From Clostridium sardiniense (GTDB lineage: Bacteria > Bacillota > Clostridia > Clostridiales > Clostridiaceae): a stretch of DNA of 64,000 nt. Below are positions 17,823 to 26,898 of this stretch, piece after piece. Numbering within the stretch: position 1 is the first letter of the stretch; each line of letters opens with the position of its first letter. Location of the stretch: positions 1 to 64,000 of the forward strand of contig NZ_JAFBDA010000012.1 of NCBI RefSeq assembly GCF_016907995.1, read 5' to 3'. Both the position numbers and the translations under genes were made by a program. The notes below the pieces were generated by a model. It did no database searches and was not told the origin of the DNA. It saw only the letters and a list, made by a program, of their open reading frames with translations.

Positions 17823-19283
17823 GTGAAATTTAGGAGCAGTAGTGAGATAAATAAGGATTGTATAGAGTATTATAAAGAACAAAAGAATAAATGGAGAAAT
17901 AATTTTCACTTTGAGGCACCATTTGGACTTATTAATGATCCAAATGGATTAAGCTATTACAATGAGGAATATTATATATTTTTTCAATGGAACCCATATG
18001 GATGCGAGCATAAATATAAGCACTGGGGGTATGTAACTACAAAAGATTTTAAAAAGTTTAGTATCCCTAAAGTAGCTATATCACCTACTGATTGGTATGA
18101 CAAGGATGGATGTTATTCAGGTAGTGCCATTGTAAGAGATGGAAACTTAGAACTTTTATATACAGGAAATGTTAAAGATGAAAATAACAATAGAGAATCA
18201 TATCAGTGTAGAGCGGTCTTATCAAAAGGCGGGAAGATAGAAAAGCTTGGTCCTATAATAAAAGAAATTCCAAAAGGATATACGGCACATTTTAGAGATC
18301 CATATGTATGGGAGAAGAATGGTAAGTATTATAGTATATTTGGAATACAAAATAAAGAATTAAAAGGCAGAGTATTACTTTATAGCTCAGAGGATTTTGA
18401 TACATGGAAACTTGAAGGTGAAATTAAAACTAATTATGATAATTTCGGCTATATGTGGGAATGTCCATCTTTATTTGAAGTAGATGGGAAGGACATATTT
18501 GTAGTATCTCCACAAGGTCTTAAAGCTGAAGAATTTAAATATCAAAATATATATCAATCAGGATATATGATTGGAAAATTAGATTATGAAAGTTTAGAAT
18601 TTAAACATGGAGAGTTTAAAGAATTAGACATGGGCTTTGATTTCTATGCACCGCAGGTTTTTAAAGATAATATGGGAAGAACTATTCTAATAGGATGGAT
18701 GGGATTACCTGAAACTGAAAATGTACACCCAAGTAAGGAGTGTGGATGGATATATTCATTAACTATGCCAAGAGAATTATCTTTAAAAGATAATAGAATT
18801 TATCAAAATCCAATTGAAGAGATTAAGAATTTAAGAGAAGAAAATGTATTTAATTTATCTGATATACAAACTGATTATATAGAATATAATGATTTACTAT
18901 CTAATAGTTATGAATTAAAGTTAGATGTAGATAAAAATATAGCTTCAGATATAGAGATTAGATTTATGGAATCAGATGAAGAGTATGCAGTTTTTAAATA
19001 TAATTTTAATGAAGAGATATGTATTATAGATAGAAGCAACATGTTATTTGGAGATAAGAGTTCTCGCAAATTTAAATTAGAAGGAAAAAATAATTTAAAA
19101 ATAGATATGTTTGTTGATGAATCAGCAGTAGAAATATATCTACAAGATGGAATGGAAGTAGCATCCATTAGATTATATCCTAAAGATTTAAGTTGTGGTA
19201 TATCTGTAAAATCAAATGATGGTAAACTTAATATCAACTCAATGAATATTTGGAAGATGGGAGAGGTGGAGTACTGTGGATAA
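17823..19283 (+). CDS. scrB: Sucrose-6-phosphate hydrolase (GH32)
   Basis: This cytoplasmic enzyme splits sucrose-6-phosphate to glucose-6-phosphate and fructose. The open frame begins at 17775, but GGAGGGTGA around 17807-17815 points to the GTG at 17823 (486 residues). The three GH32 acidic residues are visible: nucleophile Asp39 in NDPNG, Asp159 in FRDP and acid/base Glu213 in WECPS. The C-terminal 150 residues form the GH32 beta-sandwich. The gene overlaps scrK by 8 bases. Confidence 0.9.
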   Translation: MKFRSSSEINKDCIEYYKEQKNKWRNNFHFEAPFGLINDPNGLSYYNEEYYIFFQWNPYGCEHKYKHWGYVTTKDFKKFSIPKVAISPTDWYDKDGCYSGSAIVRDGNLELLYTGNVKDENNNRESYQCRAVLSKGGKIEKLGPIIKEIPKGYTAHFRDPYVWEKNGKYYSIFGIQNKELKGRVLLYSSEDFDTWKLEGEIKTNYDNFGYMWECPSLFEVDGKDIFVVSPQGLKAEEFKYQNIYQSGYMIGKLDYESLEFKHGEFKELDMGFDFYAPQVFKDNMGRTILIGWMGLPETENVHPSKECGWIYSLTMPRELSLKDNRIYQNPIEEIKNLREENVFNLSDIQTDYIEYNDLLSNSYELKLDVDKNIASDIEIRFMESDEEYAVFKYNFNEEICIIDRSNMLFGDKSSRKFKLEGKNNLKIDMFVDESAVEIYLQDGMEVASIRLYPKDLSCGISVKSNDGKLNINSMNIWKMGEVEYCG

Positions 19284-20211
19284 AGTATTTTGTATAGGAG
19301 AATTATTAATTGACTTTATTGGTAAAGATATTGGAACAGGATTAAAAAGTGGAGTGAATTTTGAAAAAAAAGCAGGTGGCGCACCAGCAAATGTCTCAGC
19401 AGCAGTTTGTAAACTTGGTGGAGAAGCTTACTTTTTAGGACAAGTTGGGAATGATTCATTTGGAAGATTCTTAGTAGATATGTTAAAGTCAATAAATATA
19501 AATACAGAAATGACGAAAATGGATGGATACACTACTTTAGCCTTTGTTGCTATTGATGAGAATGGAGAAAGAGATTTTGAGTTTCATAGAGGTAGTGATG
19601 GACAATATTCATTTGACAATATAGATTTAGAAAAAATCAATAATAGTGATATTATACATTTTGGATCAGCAACAGGATTTTTAGACGGTGAACTAAAAAA
19701 TACTTACTTTAAATTATTAGATTACGCAAAAGAAAATAATATATTTATTTCATTTGATCCAAACTACAGAGATATGCTAATTACTAATGACAAATTAGAT
19801 GAATTTATTAAAGATTGCAAAAAGTTTATAAAACAATCAGATTTTATAAAAGTTAGCGATGAAGAAATTAAATTAATAACTACTGAAGAAGATTTAAGAG
19901 AAGGTGTTAAGAAGTTACACGATTTTGGAGCTAAAGTTGTTGCTGTAACTTTAGGTGGAGAAGGAACTCTTATAAGTGATGGAGTTAATATGGAAGTAAT
20001 TCCATCAATTAATATAAAACAAGTAGACTCTACAGGTGCTGGAGATGCTTTTGTTGGTGGAGTTCTTAAGAAGTTATCTGAAATAGAATACAAAAAAGAA
20101 ATAAATTTTGATGAATGGAAAGAAATAATATTCTATGGAAATAAAGTTGGAGCTATAACTTGCACTAATTATGGAGCTATTGATTCTATACCAACAGAAA
20201 AAGAATTATAA
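19276..20211 (+). CDS. scrK: Fructokinase (PfkB family)
   Basis: This enzyme phosphorylates the fructose released by ScrB to fructose-6-phosphate. The 311-residue protein is a ribokinase-fold sugar kinase, with the N-terminal CIGELLIDF and the GGAPANVSAA substrate motif near residues 34-43. The C-terminal signature DSTGAGDAF contains the catalytic base Asp257. Translation starts at a GTG inside the end of scrB, behind GAGAGGTGGAG, so the two genes are coupled. It completes the sucrose pathway and ends at a strong terminator. Confidence 0.9.
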   Translation: MDKVFCIGELLIDFIGKDIGTGLKSGVNFEKKAGGAPANVSAAVCKLGGEAYFLGQVGNDSFGRFLVDMLKSININTEMTKMDGYTTLAFVAIDENGERDFEFHRGSDGQYSFDNIDLEKINNSDIIHFGSATGFLDGELKNTYFKLLDYAKENNIFISFDPNYRDMLITNDKLDEFIKDCKKFIKQSDFIKVSDEEIKLITTEEDLREGVKKLHDFGAKVVAVTLGGEGTLISDGVNMEVIPSINIKQVDSTGAGDAFVGGVLKKLSEIEYKKEINFDEWKEIIFYGNKVGAITCTNYGAIDSIPTEKEL

Positions 20212-20216
20212 TATGA

Positions 20217-20254
20217 ATAAAGGAACTGTCTAAAAATAGTCAGTTCCTTTATTT
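20217..20254 (+). terminator. Terminator of the sucrose operon
   Basis: AAAGGAACTGTCT / AGTCAGTTCCTTT hairpin with T-rich flanks on both sides, so it may also serve the convergent nagZ-like gene. Confidence 0.78.
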
Positions 20255-20341
20255 AGTTTTGAAGCATATTCTTTTTATTAGATAGATGATTTACTATATA
20301 TTAGTAGGATACTTTAATATGATTTACTAAATAGTATTAAG

Positions 20342-21556
20342 CTAATATTTCTTATTTAATACATCAGTAATTGATTTATTAATCTCATTAACATCAACAG
20401 AATTGATTTTATTATCTGTTAGTTTATATTTTTCTTTTAATGAAAGGACTCTATATACACTTTCATCAATTCTATCTTCTGTAATAACTTTATCTGAGAC
20501 AGCCTTCTTTATAGAGTTAATTACTGTTTGGATATTTTCATATTTATGACAGACTAATACTATATCTGCACCAGCATTAATTGCTTTAACGCTAGCATCG
20601 CCTATATTATAATTTTCCATAATAGCACCCATAGTCATGTCATCGGTTATGACTACTCCATTAAATACTATATCTTTTCTAAGAAGGTCAGTAATTATAT
20701 TATAAGAAAGAGTTGCAGGATATTTTGGATCTAATTTAGGTAATAATATATGAGCAATCATAACAGCATCAGCACCCTTGTCAATGGCAGCTTTAAAAGG
20801 AATAAGTTCAAAATCATTGAGTCTTTTTAAATCGTAATTTACTACTGGAAGTCCTATATGTGAATCTACAGAAGTATCTCCATGTCCTGGGAAATGTTTA
20901 ACTACTGGGATAACATTTTGAGATTTAATTCCTTCCATTGTTTGAGTACCAAGTCTTGTAACTATATCTTTATTGTCACCAAAAGATCTTATGCCAATTA
21001 CAGGATTATTAGGATTACTATTAATATCAAGTACAGGTGCATAATCCATATTTATTCCAAATGCATTAAGCTCTTTTCCTAAAGTTTTTCCTATATTATA
21101 GCTAAAATCTTCATTATTAATTTTACCTATATAAGAATTAGACGGAAGCTTTTTTATTTCATTAGGCATTCTAGTAACATTACCACCCTCTTCATCTGTT
21201 GATATAAAAAGTGGTGCAATATTATCCTTATTAAGTAATTTTAAAGTATTTGTAAGCTCAAGTAGTTGATTAGGATTTTCTACATTTCTTTGGAATAATA
21301 TAAATCCGCCTAAGTGATTTTCTTTTATTAATTTTTCAGTATTTGAATCAACTGTATATCCATTAAAACCACCAATTATTAGCTGACCTATTTTTTCATC
21401 TAATGACATAGTGTTTATTTTATCTTTTATAGCATCTATTTTATTCATTGTTGTATTAGCCTCCTCTGGACTTTCTTTAAAGTAAGTATAAAAGAATATA
21501 CATGAAAATGAAAATACAGTGATTAACGAAATTATAAATAAACTAAATCTTTTCAT
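20342..21556 (-). CDS. Beta-N-acetylhexosaminidase (GH3, NagZ-like), membrane-anchored
   Basis: This enzyme is expected to remove terminal beta-N-acetylglucosamine from muropeptides or glycans. The 404 residues begin with a hydrophobic segment (about 5-24) that acts as a signal anchor, so the enzyme works outside the membrane, unlike cytoplasmic NagZ of E. coli. The GH3 catalytic loop KHFPGHGDT starts at residue 220, with the catalytic His and Asp. The nucleophile Asp lies in VVITDDMTMG near 305. There is no second GH3 domain. The start follows GGAGGA. It is a lone gene facing the scr operon. Confidence 0.87.
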   Translation of the reverse strand: MKRFSLFIISLITVFSFSCIFFYTYFKESPEEANTTMNKIDAIKDKINTMSLDEKIGQLIIGGFNGYTVDSNTEKLIKENHLGGFILFQRNVENPNQLLELTNTLKLLNKDNIAPLFISTDEEGGNVTRMPNEIKKLPSNSYIGKINNEDFSYNIGKTLGKELNAFGINMDYAPVLDINSNPNNPVIGIRSFGDNKDIVTRLGTQTMEGIKSQNVIPVVKHFPGHGDTSVDSHIGLPVVNYDLKRLNDFELIPFKAAIDKGADAVMIAHILLPKLDPKYPATLSYNIITDLLRKDIVFNGVVITDDMTMGAIMENYNIGDASVKAINAGADIVLVCHKYENIQTVINSIKKAVSDKVITEDRIDESVYRVLSLKEKYKLTDNKINSVDVNEINKSITDVLNKKY

Positions 21557-21804
21557 ATTCCTCCAATCTTAAAGATTATAAATCTCTAAATGTAAATAAA
21601 CATAACATTATGATTATTACCAAATTAACAATAGTTTAAAAATTTTCGGGAAAATATATTAATAAATAAATTTATGATAAAGGAAAGTGTATAGAATTAA
21701 AATATATACTTATATCTATATTATAGATTTTATTATTAAACTATGATATACTAACAAAGTTTTTAAATTAATATATAAATTAAAACTAATTAAAGGAGTA
21801 AAAT

Positions 21805-22365
21805 ATGAATAAAATTATTTTGAAATTATCAGACATAAATATAGAAAAATTTTTAAAAAGATATGAAGCAGATCTTAAATTTATATATAAATCACTTAAA
21901 GATGAAAAATTAATAGACTTAATTGACATAGTAAACTTAAATGATTTTAAAATAGATAATAAAATAAAAAAAGAATTAGATGAAAGTGATTTAATAGAGC
22001 TTTTAAAAAAAGAAGAGTATGGACTATTTTTAATGGTGGGAGGAGTATGTGATGAAAATGTTACATATTTTAGATTTATTGATGGAATTCAATATAGAAT
22101 AGCACCAGGTGAATGTTATGAAGAATCATGTGAAAATTTTCATGATTATAAATGTGAAGAAAAGCTTATTAAAACAGGTGAAATGGAGTTTTCTATAGAA
22201 TGTTCTTATGGAATAGTTTTATATATTAAAGAGGAAAATTTAAATTTAATTATAGTTGAATTAGTTGAAGATGATTATAACAATTATAATGTAAGAATGA
22301 TAAATAAAAGTGGTGATTTTGGGAAAATTACAAGAAAATATATAGATACCAATATTAACCACTAA
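21805..22365 (+). CDS. Protein of unknown function, 186 residues
   Basis: I do not recognise a family. AAAGGAG precedes the ATG and codon use matches the neighbours, so it is probably expressed. The protein is acidic and soluble, with no signal peptide or membrane helix. The first 75 residues are rich in Leu, Lys, Asp and Glu and probably helical. The middle has a region with several cysteines (around GECYEESCENFHDYKCEEK, about residues 110-130) that could bind a metal. The last 60 residues look like beta strands. It is monocistronic, followed by the structured region at 22411-22490. Confidence 0.6.
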   Translation: MNKIILKLSDINIEKFLKRYEADLKFIYKSLKDEKLIDLIDIVNLNDFKIDNKIKKELDESDLIELLKKEEYGLFLMVGGVCDENVTYFRFIDGIQYRIAPGECYEESCENFHDYKCEEKLIKTGEMEFSIECSYGIVLYIKEENLNLIIVELVEDDYNNYNVRMINKSGDFGKITRKYIDTNINH

Positions 22366-22410
22366 TATAAAAATTTAAATGTATAATAGACATACTTAAG
22401 GTTAAAATAA

Positions 22411-22490
22411 TAGTGTAGTCAATGAAGAATCTGTAGGTTCGGATACCTTGACTATGGGACACTACCATAAATTAGGTAGTGTCTTTTATT
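22411..22490 (+). ncRNA. Candidate small structured RNA or structured 3' untranslated region
   Basis: Two consecutive hairpins stand out from the AT-rich surroundings. The first is TAGTCAA (22416-22422) with TTGACTA (22448-22454), enclosing GGT/ACC around the loop TCGGAT. The second is GACACTACC (22458-22466) with GGTAGTGTC (22475-22483), followed by TTTTATTTTT, a good intrinsic terminator on the plus strand. A TATAAT at 22382-22387 would start a transcript of about 95 bases, though its -35 is poor. It could instead be the 3' end of the preceding message. No known RNA family was recognised. Confidence 0.4.
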
Positions 22491-22491
22491 T

Positions 22492-22701
22492 TTATATTTT
22501 TTGAACGTTTATAGCCATAGGACCTTTCTGTCCTTCTGTTATATCAAATGAGACGCTCTCTCCTTCATGAAGGTCTTTATTATTGCCCTCTTCTTTAACA
22601 TTTGAATAATGAATAAAAACATCATTACCATCATCACATGAAATAAATCCATATCCTTTTTCTTGATTGAACCATTTCACAATACCTGTTGTACTAGCCA
22701 T
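22492..22701 (-). CDS. Cold-shock protein (CspA family)
   Basis: The 69-residue single-domain nucleic-acid chaperone binds single-stranded RNA and DNA. Both RNA-binding motifs are present: KGYGFI near residues 15-20 and VFIHYS near 28-33. The length is typical. The start follows AAGGAGAG. Which of the several clostridial Csp paralogues it represents is not clear. Its coding end runs right up to the plus-strand terminator hairpin, so it is convergent with the candidate RNA. Confidence 0.93.
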   Translation of the reverse strand: MASTTGIVKWFNQEKGYGFISCDDGNDVFIHYSNVKEEGNNKDLHEGESVSFDITEGQKGPMAINVQKI

Positions 22702-23112
22702 AAAAATCTCTCCTTAAGTTGAATTTCCTAAATAGTATTTGCTAATTTTATAAATTTTACACATTAATAGATAATAATCTTAAAAATATTTAAGAAAATG
22801 AAAAATATGTTTTTAATGTTAATATTTTGATATATAATATACAAAAAGATACAATAAATAATAAAGTTTTCAGTACCTCTAAAATTTATAATAAATATAT
22901 TTTAGAAGTGCTTTAATAATATATTTATAAGTTTTGAAATATATTTATAAAAACAAATAATAAAATTAAATAATTTTATAAAAAATATATAGCATAATAC
23001 AAAAAAGTAGTAAAGTGTTGTATTAAATTAAAACAGATAATATAATTTAAGTATAATATGTAAAATATATACTTAAAAGCGTGGGGAAGAATCGTATAAA
23101 AAGGAGAATCTT
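22702..23112. other. Intergenic region between divergent csp and histidine kinase genes
   Basis: No gene is seen in these 411 bases. They must hold the cold-shock gene promoter and leader on the minus strand and the kinase promoter on the plus strand. The main feature is an imperfect inverted repeat at 22872-22912. The sequence just before the kinase gene (GCGTGGGGAAG, 23079-23089) is unusually G-rich for this DNA, but no motif was recognised. Confidence 0.5.
22872..22912. repeat. Imperfect 14-bp inverted repeat
   Basis: AGTACCTCTAAAAT (22872-22885) pairs with ATTTTAGAAGTGCT (22899-22912). Eight base pairs next to the loop are perfect, with one mismatch and one G-T pair further out. It is too far from either gene end to be an ordinary terminator and may be a protein-binding site or part of an RNA leader. 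Confidence 0.4.
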
Positions 23113-25014
23113 ATGGGGAATAAGTGGAGGGAAATACTAGATACAGTATCAATGAAATATTTTTACTGTAAAGTTTTAAATAATAAGGATAATAAAGGGT
23201 TTAATGTTTTAGTAGAGGAGACGAACTATGATGCTAAATATATAATAAATAAAAGTTTCAATGAACTACTAGAAGAAGAGGGAAGTAATCTGATATTATA
23301 TAACAAAGATTTTTGGAATGATATAATCAGTATAGTAATGATATATGAAGAGTTTAAAACAGACGGTATGGATGTTAAAAAAATCAATGATGATCATATA
23401 ATTTTATGGTGCAAAGAAGAGTATATAAAAGAAAATAAAAGGTTAGAAGAAGAATTGAAGGAGCAAAAAAAACTTTTAGATTTATTTATTGATTCTATGC
23501 CAGATTTTATATTCTGCAAAGATATCCATGGAAGATATACAAATTGTAATAAAAAATTTTCTGAGTATATTGGAAAAAACAAGGTGGATATAATAGGAAA
23601 ATCAGATTTAGAGCTTTATGATAAAGAAAAAGCAAGTTGGTTTAGACACACGGATAATGAAGTTATTGAGTCTAAAGCAAGAAAAGTATATATAGACGAA
23701 ATAGAGTTAACAGATGGAACTAGGTATATTGAAGAAACTATTAAAGTTCCATATTTTGATAAAAACAATCAAATTTCAGGTGTCATAGGAGCCACAAGAG
23801 ATATATCATATAAAAAAGCTGTTGAAGATACATTGATAACTAATGAAAGAATACTATTTAGTATTCTTAATCATCTTGATGATGTTGTTATTATTAAAGA
23901 TAAAAATAAAACTATATTTGTTAATGATGCCTTTGAGAAGCTTTATGGTGTAAGCTGTAATGAATTATATAATTCAGATGAATTTTTAGTTGCACCTAAT
24001 AATATACATCCTGAGGATAAGCATTTATTTAATAATATAAATTACGATGAGCCCTTCGATGAAGTTGCAAGAATAATTAGAAATGACAATGAAGTTAGAT
24101 GGGCTTGGTTTAGAAGTCATCCGTTAAAGGATGAATGCAATAATACTTTAAGACGAATTATTGTTATAAATGATATTACTAATAAAAAAGAAGAGCAAAG
24201 TGAGTTGGATAAGTTAAGAGAAGAGTTTTTTGCAAATATATCCCATGAATTTAAAACTCCTATAAATTTAATATTTACTTCTTTACAACTTTTAGATTTA
24301 AAGATAAAAAACTCAAATATTGAAGATAAGAGAGATTATATACAATATGTTAATGCTTGTAATAAAAATACTTTTAGAATGATAAAACTTATAAATAATT
24401 TAATAGACAGCATAAAAATAGAAGAAGGATTCTTTAGATATAATCCTATTATGACAGATATAGTTGGTTTTGTTGAAAGCATATGTGAAAGAGCTAATGA
24501 TTTTGGATTTACAAAGTCCATAGAAATTATTTTTGATACAGAAATTGAAGAAAAGTTAGCATTTTTTGATAAAGAACATATGGAGAGAATAATTTTAAAT
24601 ATTTTATCTAATGCTATAAAATTTAGTTCTTCTAAAGGAAAAATAGAAGTTTATTTATGTTGCAATAACAATATGTTAGAGATTAGAATAAAAGATAATG
24701 GAGTAGGAATATCAAAAGATAATTTAGAAGTTATTTTTGATAGATTTAAAATGATAAATAATAGAATGACAAAAATAAGTGAAGGTTGTGGCATTGGGCT
24801 TTATATTGCAAAATCTTTAGCAAAAATGCATGGAGGGGATATACAAATCCATAGTATATTAGGAGTTGGTACAGAAGTAGTAGTGAGTATACCTGATATA
24901 GAAGATAATATGCATGGAGTAAGTGAGTGTGCAATGACTAGAATGGGCAGTAATGTAGATTATGTTCAACTTGATAGAATGAAAGTAGAATTTTCAGATA
25001 TATATATATATTAG
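23113..25014 (+). CDS. Soluble PAS-domain sensor histidine kinase (orphan)
   Basis: The 633-residue kinase has no signal peptide or membrane helix, so it senses an intracellular cue. The first 110 residues are unassigned and a coiled-coil stretch (about 112-130) follows. Two PAS domains span about 130-240 (with DFIFCKDIHGRY) and 250-360 (with FVNDAFEKLYG). HisKA follows with phospho-acceptor His378 in FFANISHEFKTP, then HATPase_c with DNGVGIS and GCGIGLYIAKSLAKMHGG. About 40 residues extend past the ATPase domain. No response regulator is adjacent, making it an orphan. Clostridial Spo0A-phosphorylating kinases are often orphan PAS kinases, so a sporulation link is possible but unproven. Confidence 0.85.
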   Translation: MGNKWREILDTVSMKYFYCKVLNNKDNKGFNVLVEETNYDAKYIINKSFNELLEEEGSNLILYNKDFWNDIISIVMIYEEFKTDGMDVKKINDDHIILWCKEEYIKENKRLEEELKEQKKLLDLFIDSMPDFIFCKDIHGRYTNCNKKFSEYIGKNKVDIIGKSDLELYDKEKASWFRHTDNEVIESKARKVYIDEIELTDGTRYIEETIKVPYFDKNNQISGVIGATRDISYKKAVEDTLITNERILFSILNHLDDVVIIKDKNKTIFVNDAFEKLYGVSCNELYNSDEFLVAPNNIHPEDKHLFNNINYDEPFDEVARIIRNDNEVRWAWFRSHPLKDECNNTLRRIIVINDITNKKEEQSELDKLREEFFANISHEFKTPINLIFTSLQLLDLKIKNSNIEDKRDYIQYVNACNKNTFRMIKLINNLIDSIKIEEGFFRYNPIMTDIVGFVESICERANDFGFTKSIEIIFDTEIEEKLAFFDKEHMERIILNILSNAIKFSSSKGKIEVYLCCNNNMLEIRIKDNGVGISKDNLEVIFDRFKMINNRMTKISEGCGIGLYIAKSLAKMHGGDIQIHSILGVGTEVVVSIPDIEDNMHGVSECAMTRMGSNVDYVQLDRMKVEFSDIYIY

Positions 25015-25222
25015 TATTAGACAGATATTTGAGGTATGTATTAAGATATTTAATATATACCTTAATTTTTTTTATTTTAATAATAATACATAAATTAATT
25101 CTCTTAAAATTTATAATTAAGAAATAAAAAATACATTAAATAAAGTTATAACTATATAAATATAGGTTAAAATAAGGTCATAGACTATAATTAAGTATAT
25201 TAATAATATAAGAGGTAAAAGA

Positions 25223-25687
25223 ATGAGTAAGTATGAAAAACTAAGTGAAGAACAATTAAAAAGAGAACTATCAGATTTGCAATATAAAATAACTCAAGAA
25301 GATGCTACAGAGCCACCATTTGGGAATGATTATTGGGATAATTTTAGAGAAGGAATATATGTAGATATAACAAGTGGTGAACCATTATTTTTATCTACAG
25401 ATAAATTTGATTCAGGATGCGGGTGGCCAGCTTTTTCTAAGCCGATTACTAAAGATGTAATAAAAGAAAAAAGAGATATTAGTTTTAATATGGAGAGAAT
25501 AGAGGTTAGAAGTAAAAATTCTGATTCTCATTTAGGACATGTCTTTTGTGATGGACCTAAAGAGCTAGGTGGATTAAGATATTGTATAAATTCAGGGTCA
25601 TTAAAATTTATAAGAAAAGAAGATATGGAAGCCGAAGGATATGGTGAATATATTGAGTTATTAGAAAATGAAACAATTAAAAAATAA
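25223..25687 (+). CDS. msrB: Peptide methionine-R-sulfoxide reductase
   Basis: This enzyme repairs oxidised methionine (R-epimer) in proteins using thioredoxin. The 154-residue single-domain protein has [11 protein letters not shown] (the Cys is the likely recycling residue), [13 protein letters not shown] with conserved His residues, and [11 protein letters not shown] with catalytic Cys121. The two CXXC zinc motifs found in many MsrB proteins are absent. No msrA is fused or adjacent. It is monocistronic with a strong terminator. Confidence 0.93.
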   Translation: MSKYEKLSEEQLKRELSDLQYKITQEDATEPPFGNDYWDNFREGIYVDITSGEPLFLSTDKFDSGCGWPAFSKPITKDVIKEKRDISFNMERIEVRSKNSDSHLGHVFCDGPKELGGLRYCINSGSLKFIRKEDMEAEGYGEYIELLENETIKK

Positions 25688-25689
25688 AG

Positions 25690-25730
25690 TTAAGGACAGA
25701 TTATTATATTTATCTGTCCTTAATTTTTAT
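25690..25730 (+). terminator. Intrinsic terminator after msrB
   Basis: Perfect 12-bp stem TTAAGGACAGAT / ATCTGTCCTTAA followed by TTTTTAT. Confidence 0.82.
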
Positions 25731-25832
25731 TAAATGATTTTTTATTATTTATTAGCAATGTGTGAGAAATATTTATAAAACCATTATGATTAAAGAATTA
25801 TCTAATATACATGATGATTCTTTTACAAATAA

Positions 25833-25878
25833 TTATAAAATAAGAGGGAGTAGAGTATAATTCACTCTTATTTTATAA
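25833..25878 (-). terminator. Terminator after the patatin-like gene
   Basis: A perfect 14-bp inverted repeat TTATAAAATAAGAG / CTCTTATTTTATAA (18-base loop) lies 13 bases past the stop codon on the minus strand. Confidence 0.6.
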
Positions 25879-25890
25879 CTATGTAAAGTA

Positions 25891-26733
25891 TTAACCAAAT
25901 AAGTTCTTTATATCATCTAATCTCTCAGTAGCCATGTTATAACCATTTGTGTAAGCTTCCTTTAAAATTTTAACGTCTTTTTCAAAACTATCTATAGCTT
26001 GTTCTTCAGTAGGTCTTAATATTATTGCTTTACCTTGTCTTTCTAGTTCTTCACAGAATCTAACTGTTTCATTATACATTTCATGACGTGTAAGAAAAGC
26101 ATTCTTTAGATTAGAGTACTTTCTTCCAACTAATTTTGCAGCTAATTTATTTCCACGACCAAGTTTTTTTCTGTAACTTTTAGGTCTTGTTAGTATAATT
26201 AGATGTTTATCATTTCCATCTTCAATAGCTTTTTTTACTGGAATTGGATCACAAAGACCACCATCATAATAAGAATTATTATTTATTTTTATAGCAGGGA
26301 AGAAAAGTGGAATAGCACAAGTGGCTCTAAGCATTGTATTTTTACTATCTATTTTTTTTCCGTCTAAATATTCGGTTTTACCACTTTCAGCATTGGTTAC
26401 ACCAACTAGAATTTTACCATTATAATTTGTAAGAGCTTCTGTATCGTAGGGATATAGTTTATTTGGTATTTCATCAAATACAAAATCTAATCCAAATAGA
26501 CTTTTACATTTTAAAAAGTTCCTAAAACTTATATATCTTTTATCGTTTCTATGATGCTCCATTATTTCAAGGTTTCTTCCTTTTTGATTAGAAAAATATG
26601 AAAATCCATTGGTTATTCCAGCAGAAACTCCAATACAATATGGAAAGATAATATTATTGTCTAAAAGGGCATCCATTATTCCAGCACTAAAGATTGGTCT
26701 AAATGTTCCCCCCTCTAATATCAAACTAGGCAT
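25891..26733 (-). CDS. Patatin-like phospholipase (YjjU-type)
   Basis: This is a predicted serine acyl hydrolase acting on lipids. The 280-residue protein has the oxyanion loop EGGTFR at residues 7-12, the nucleophile Ser37 in GVSAG, and catalytic Asp157 in YDGGL. Together these form the Ser-Asp dyad of patatins. There is no signal peptide, so it is cytoplasmic or membrane-associated. The family includes bacterial YjjU and RssA-like proteins, whose substrates are poorly known. It is divergent from the following unknown gene, with which it shares a 165-base promoter region. Confidence 0.87.
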   Translation of the reverse strand: MPSLILEGGTFRPIFSAGIMDALLDNNIIFPYCIGVSAGITNGFSYFSNQKGRNLEIMEHHRNDKRYISFRNFLKCKSLFGLDFVFDEIPNKLYPYDTEALTNYNGKILVGVTNAESGKTEYLDGKKIDSKNTMLRATCAIPLFFPAIKINNNSYYDGGLCDPIPVKKAIEDGNDKHLIILTRPKSYRKKLGRGNKLAAKLVGRKYSNLKNAFLTRHEMYNETVRFCEELERQGKAIILRPTEEQAIDSFEKDVKILKEAYTNGYNMATERLDDIKNLFG

Positions 26734-26898
26734 AAATCCTCCTTATAAAATAAAAAATTATTAAATGTTATATAAAAATTATATAACTTAAGATTATAAA
26801 TCGCAAACAGTTAACATAATGTTATCAAATTTTAAAAATAGAATTAATAAGATAAGAAATAGTGTATAATATAGAAAATAAAATAAGGTAGGTAAATT

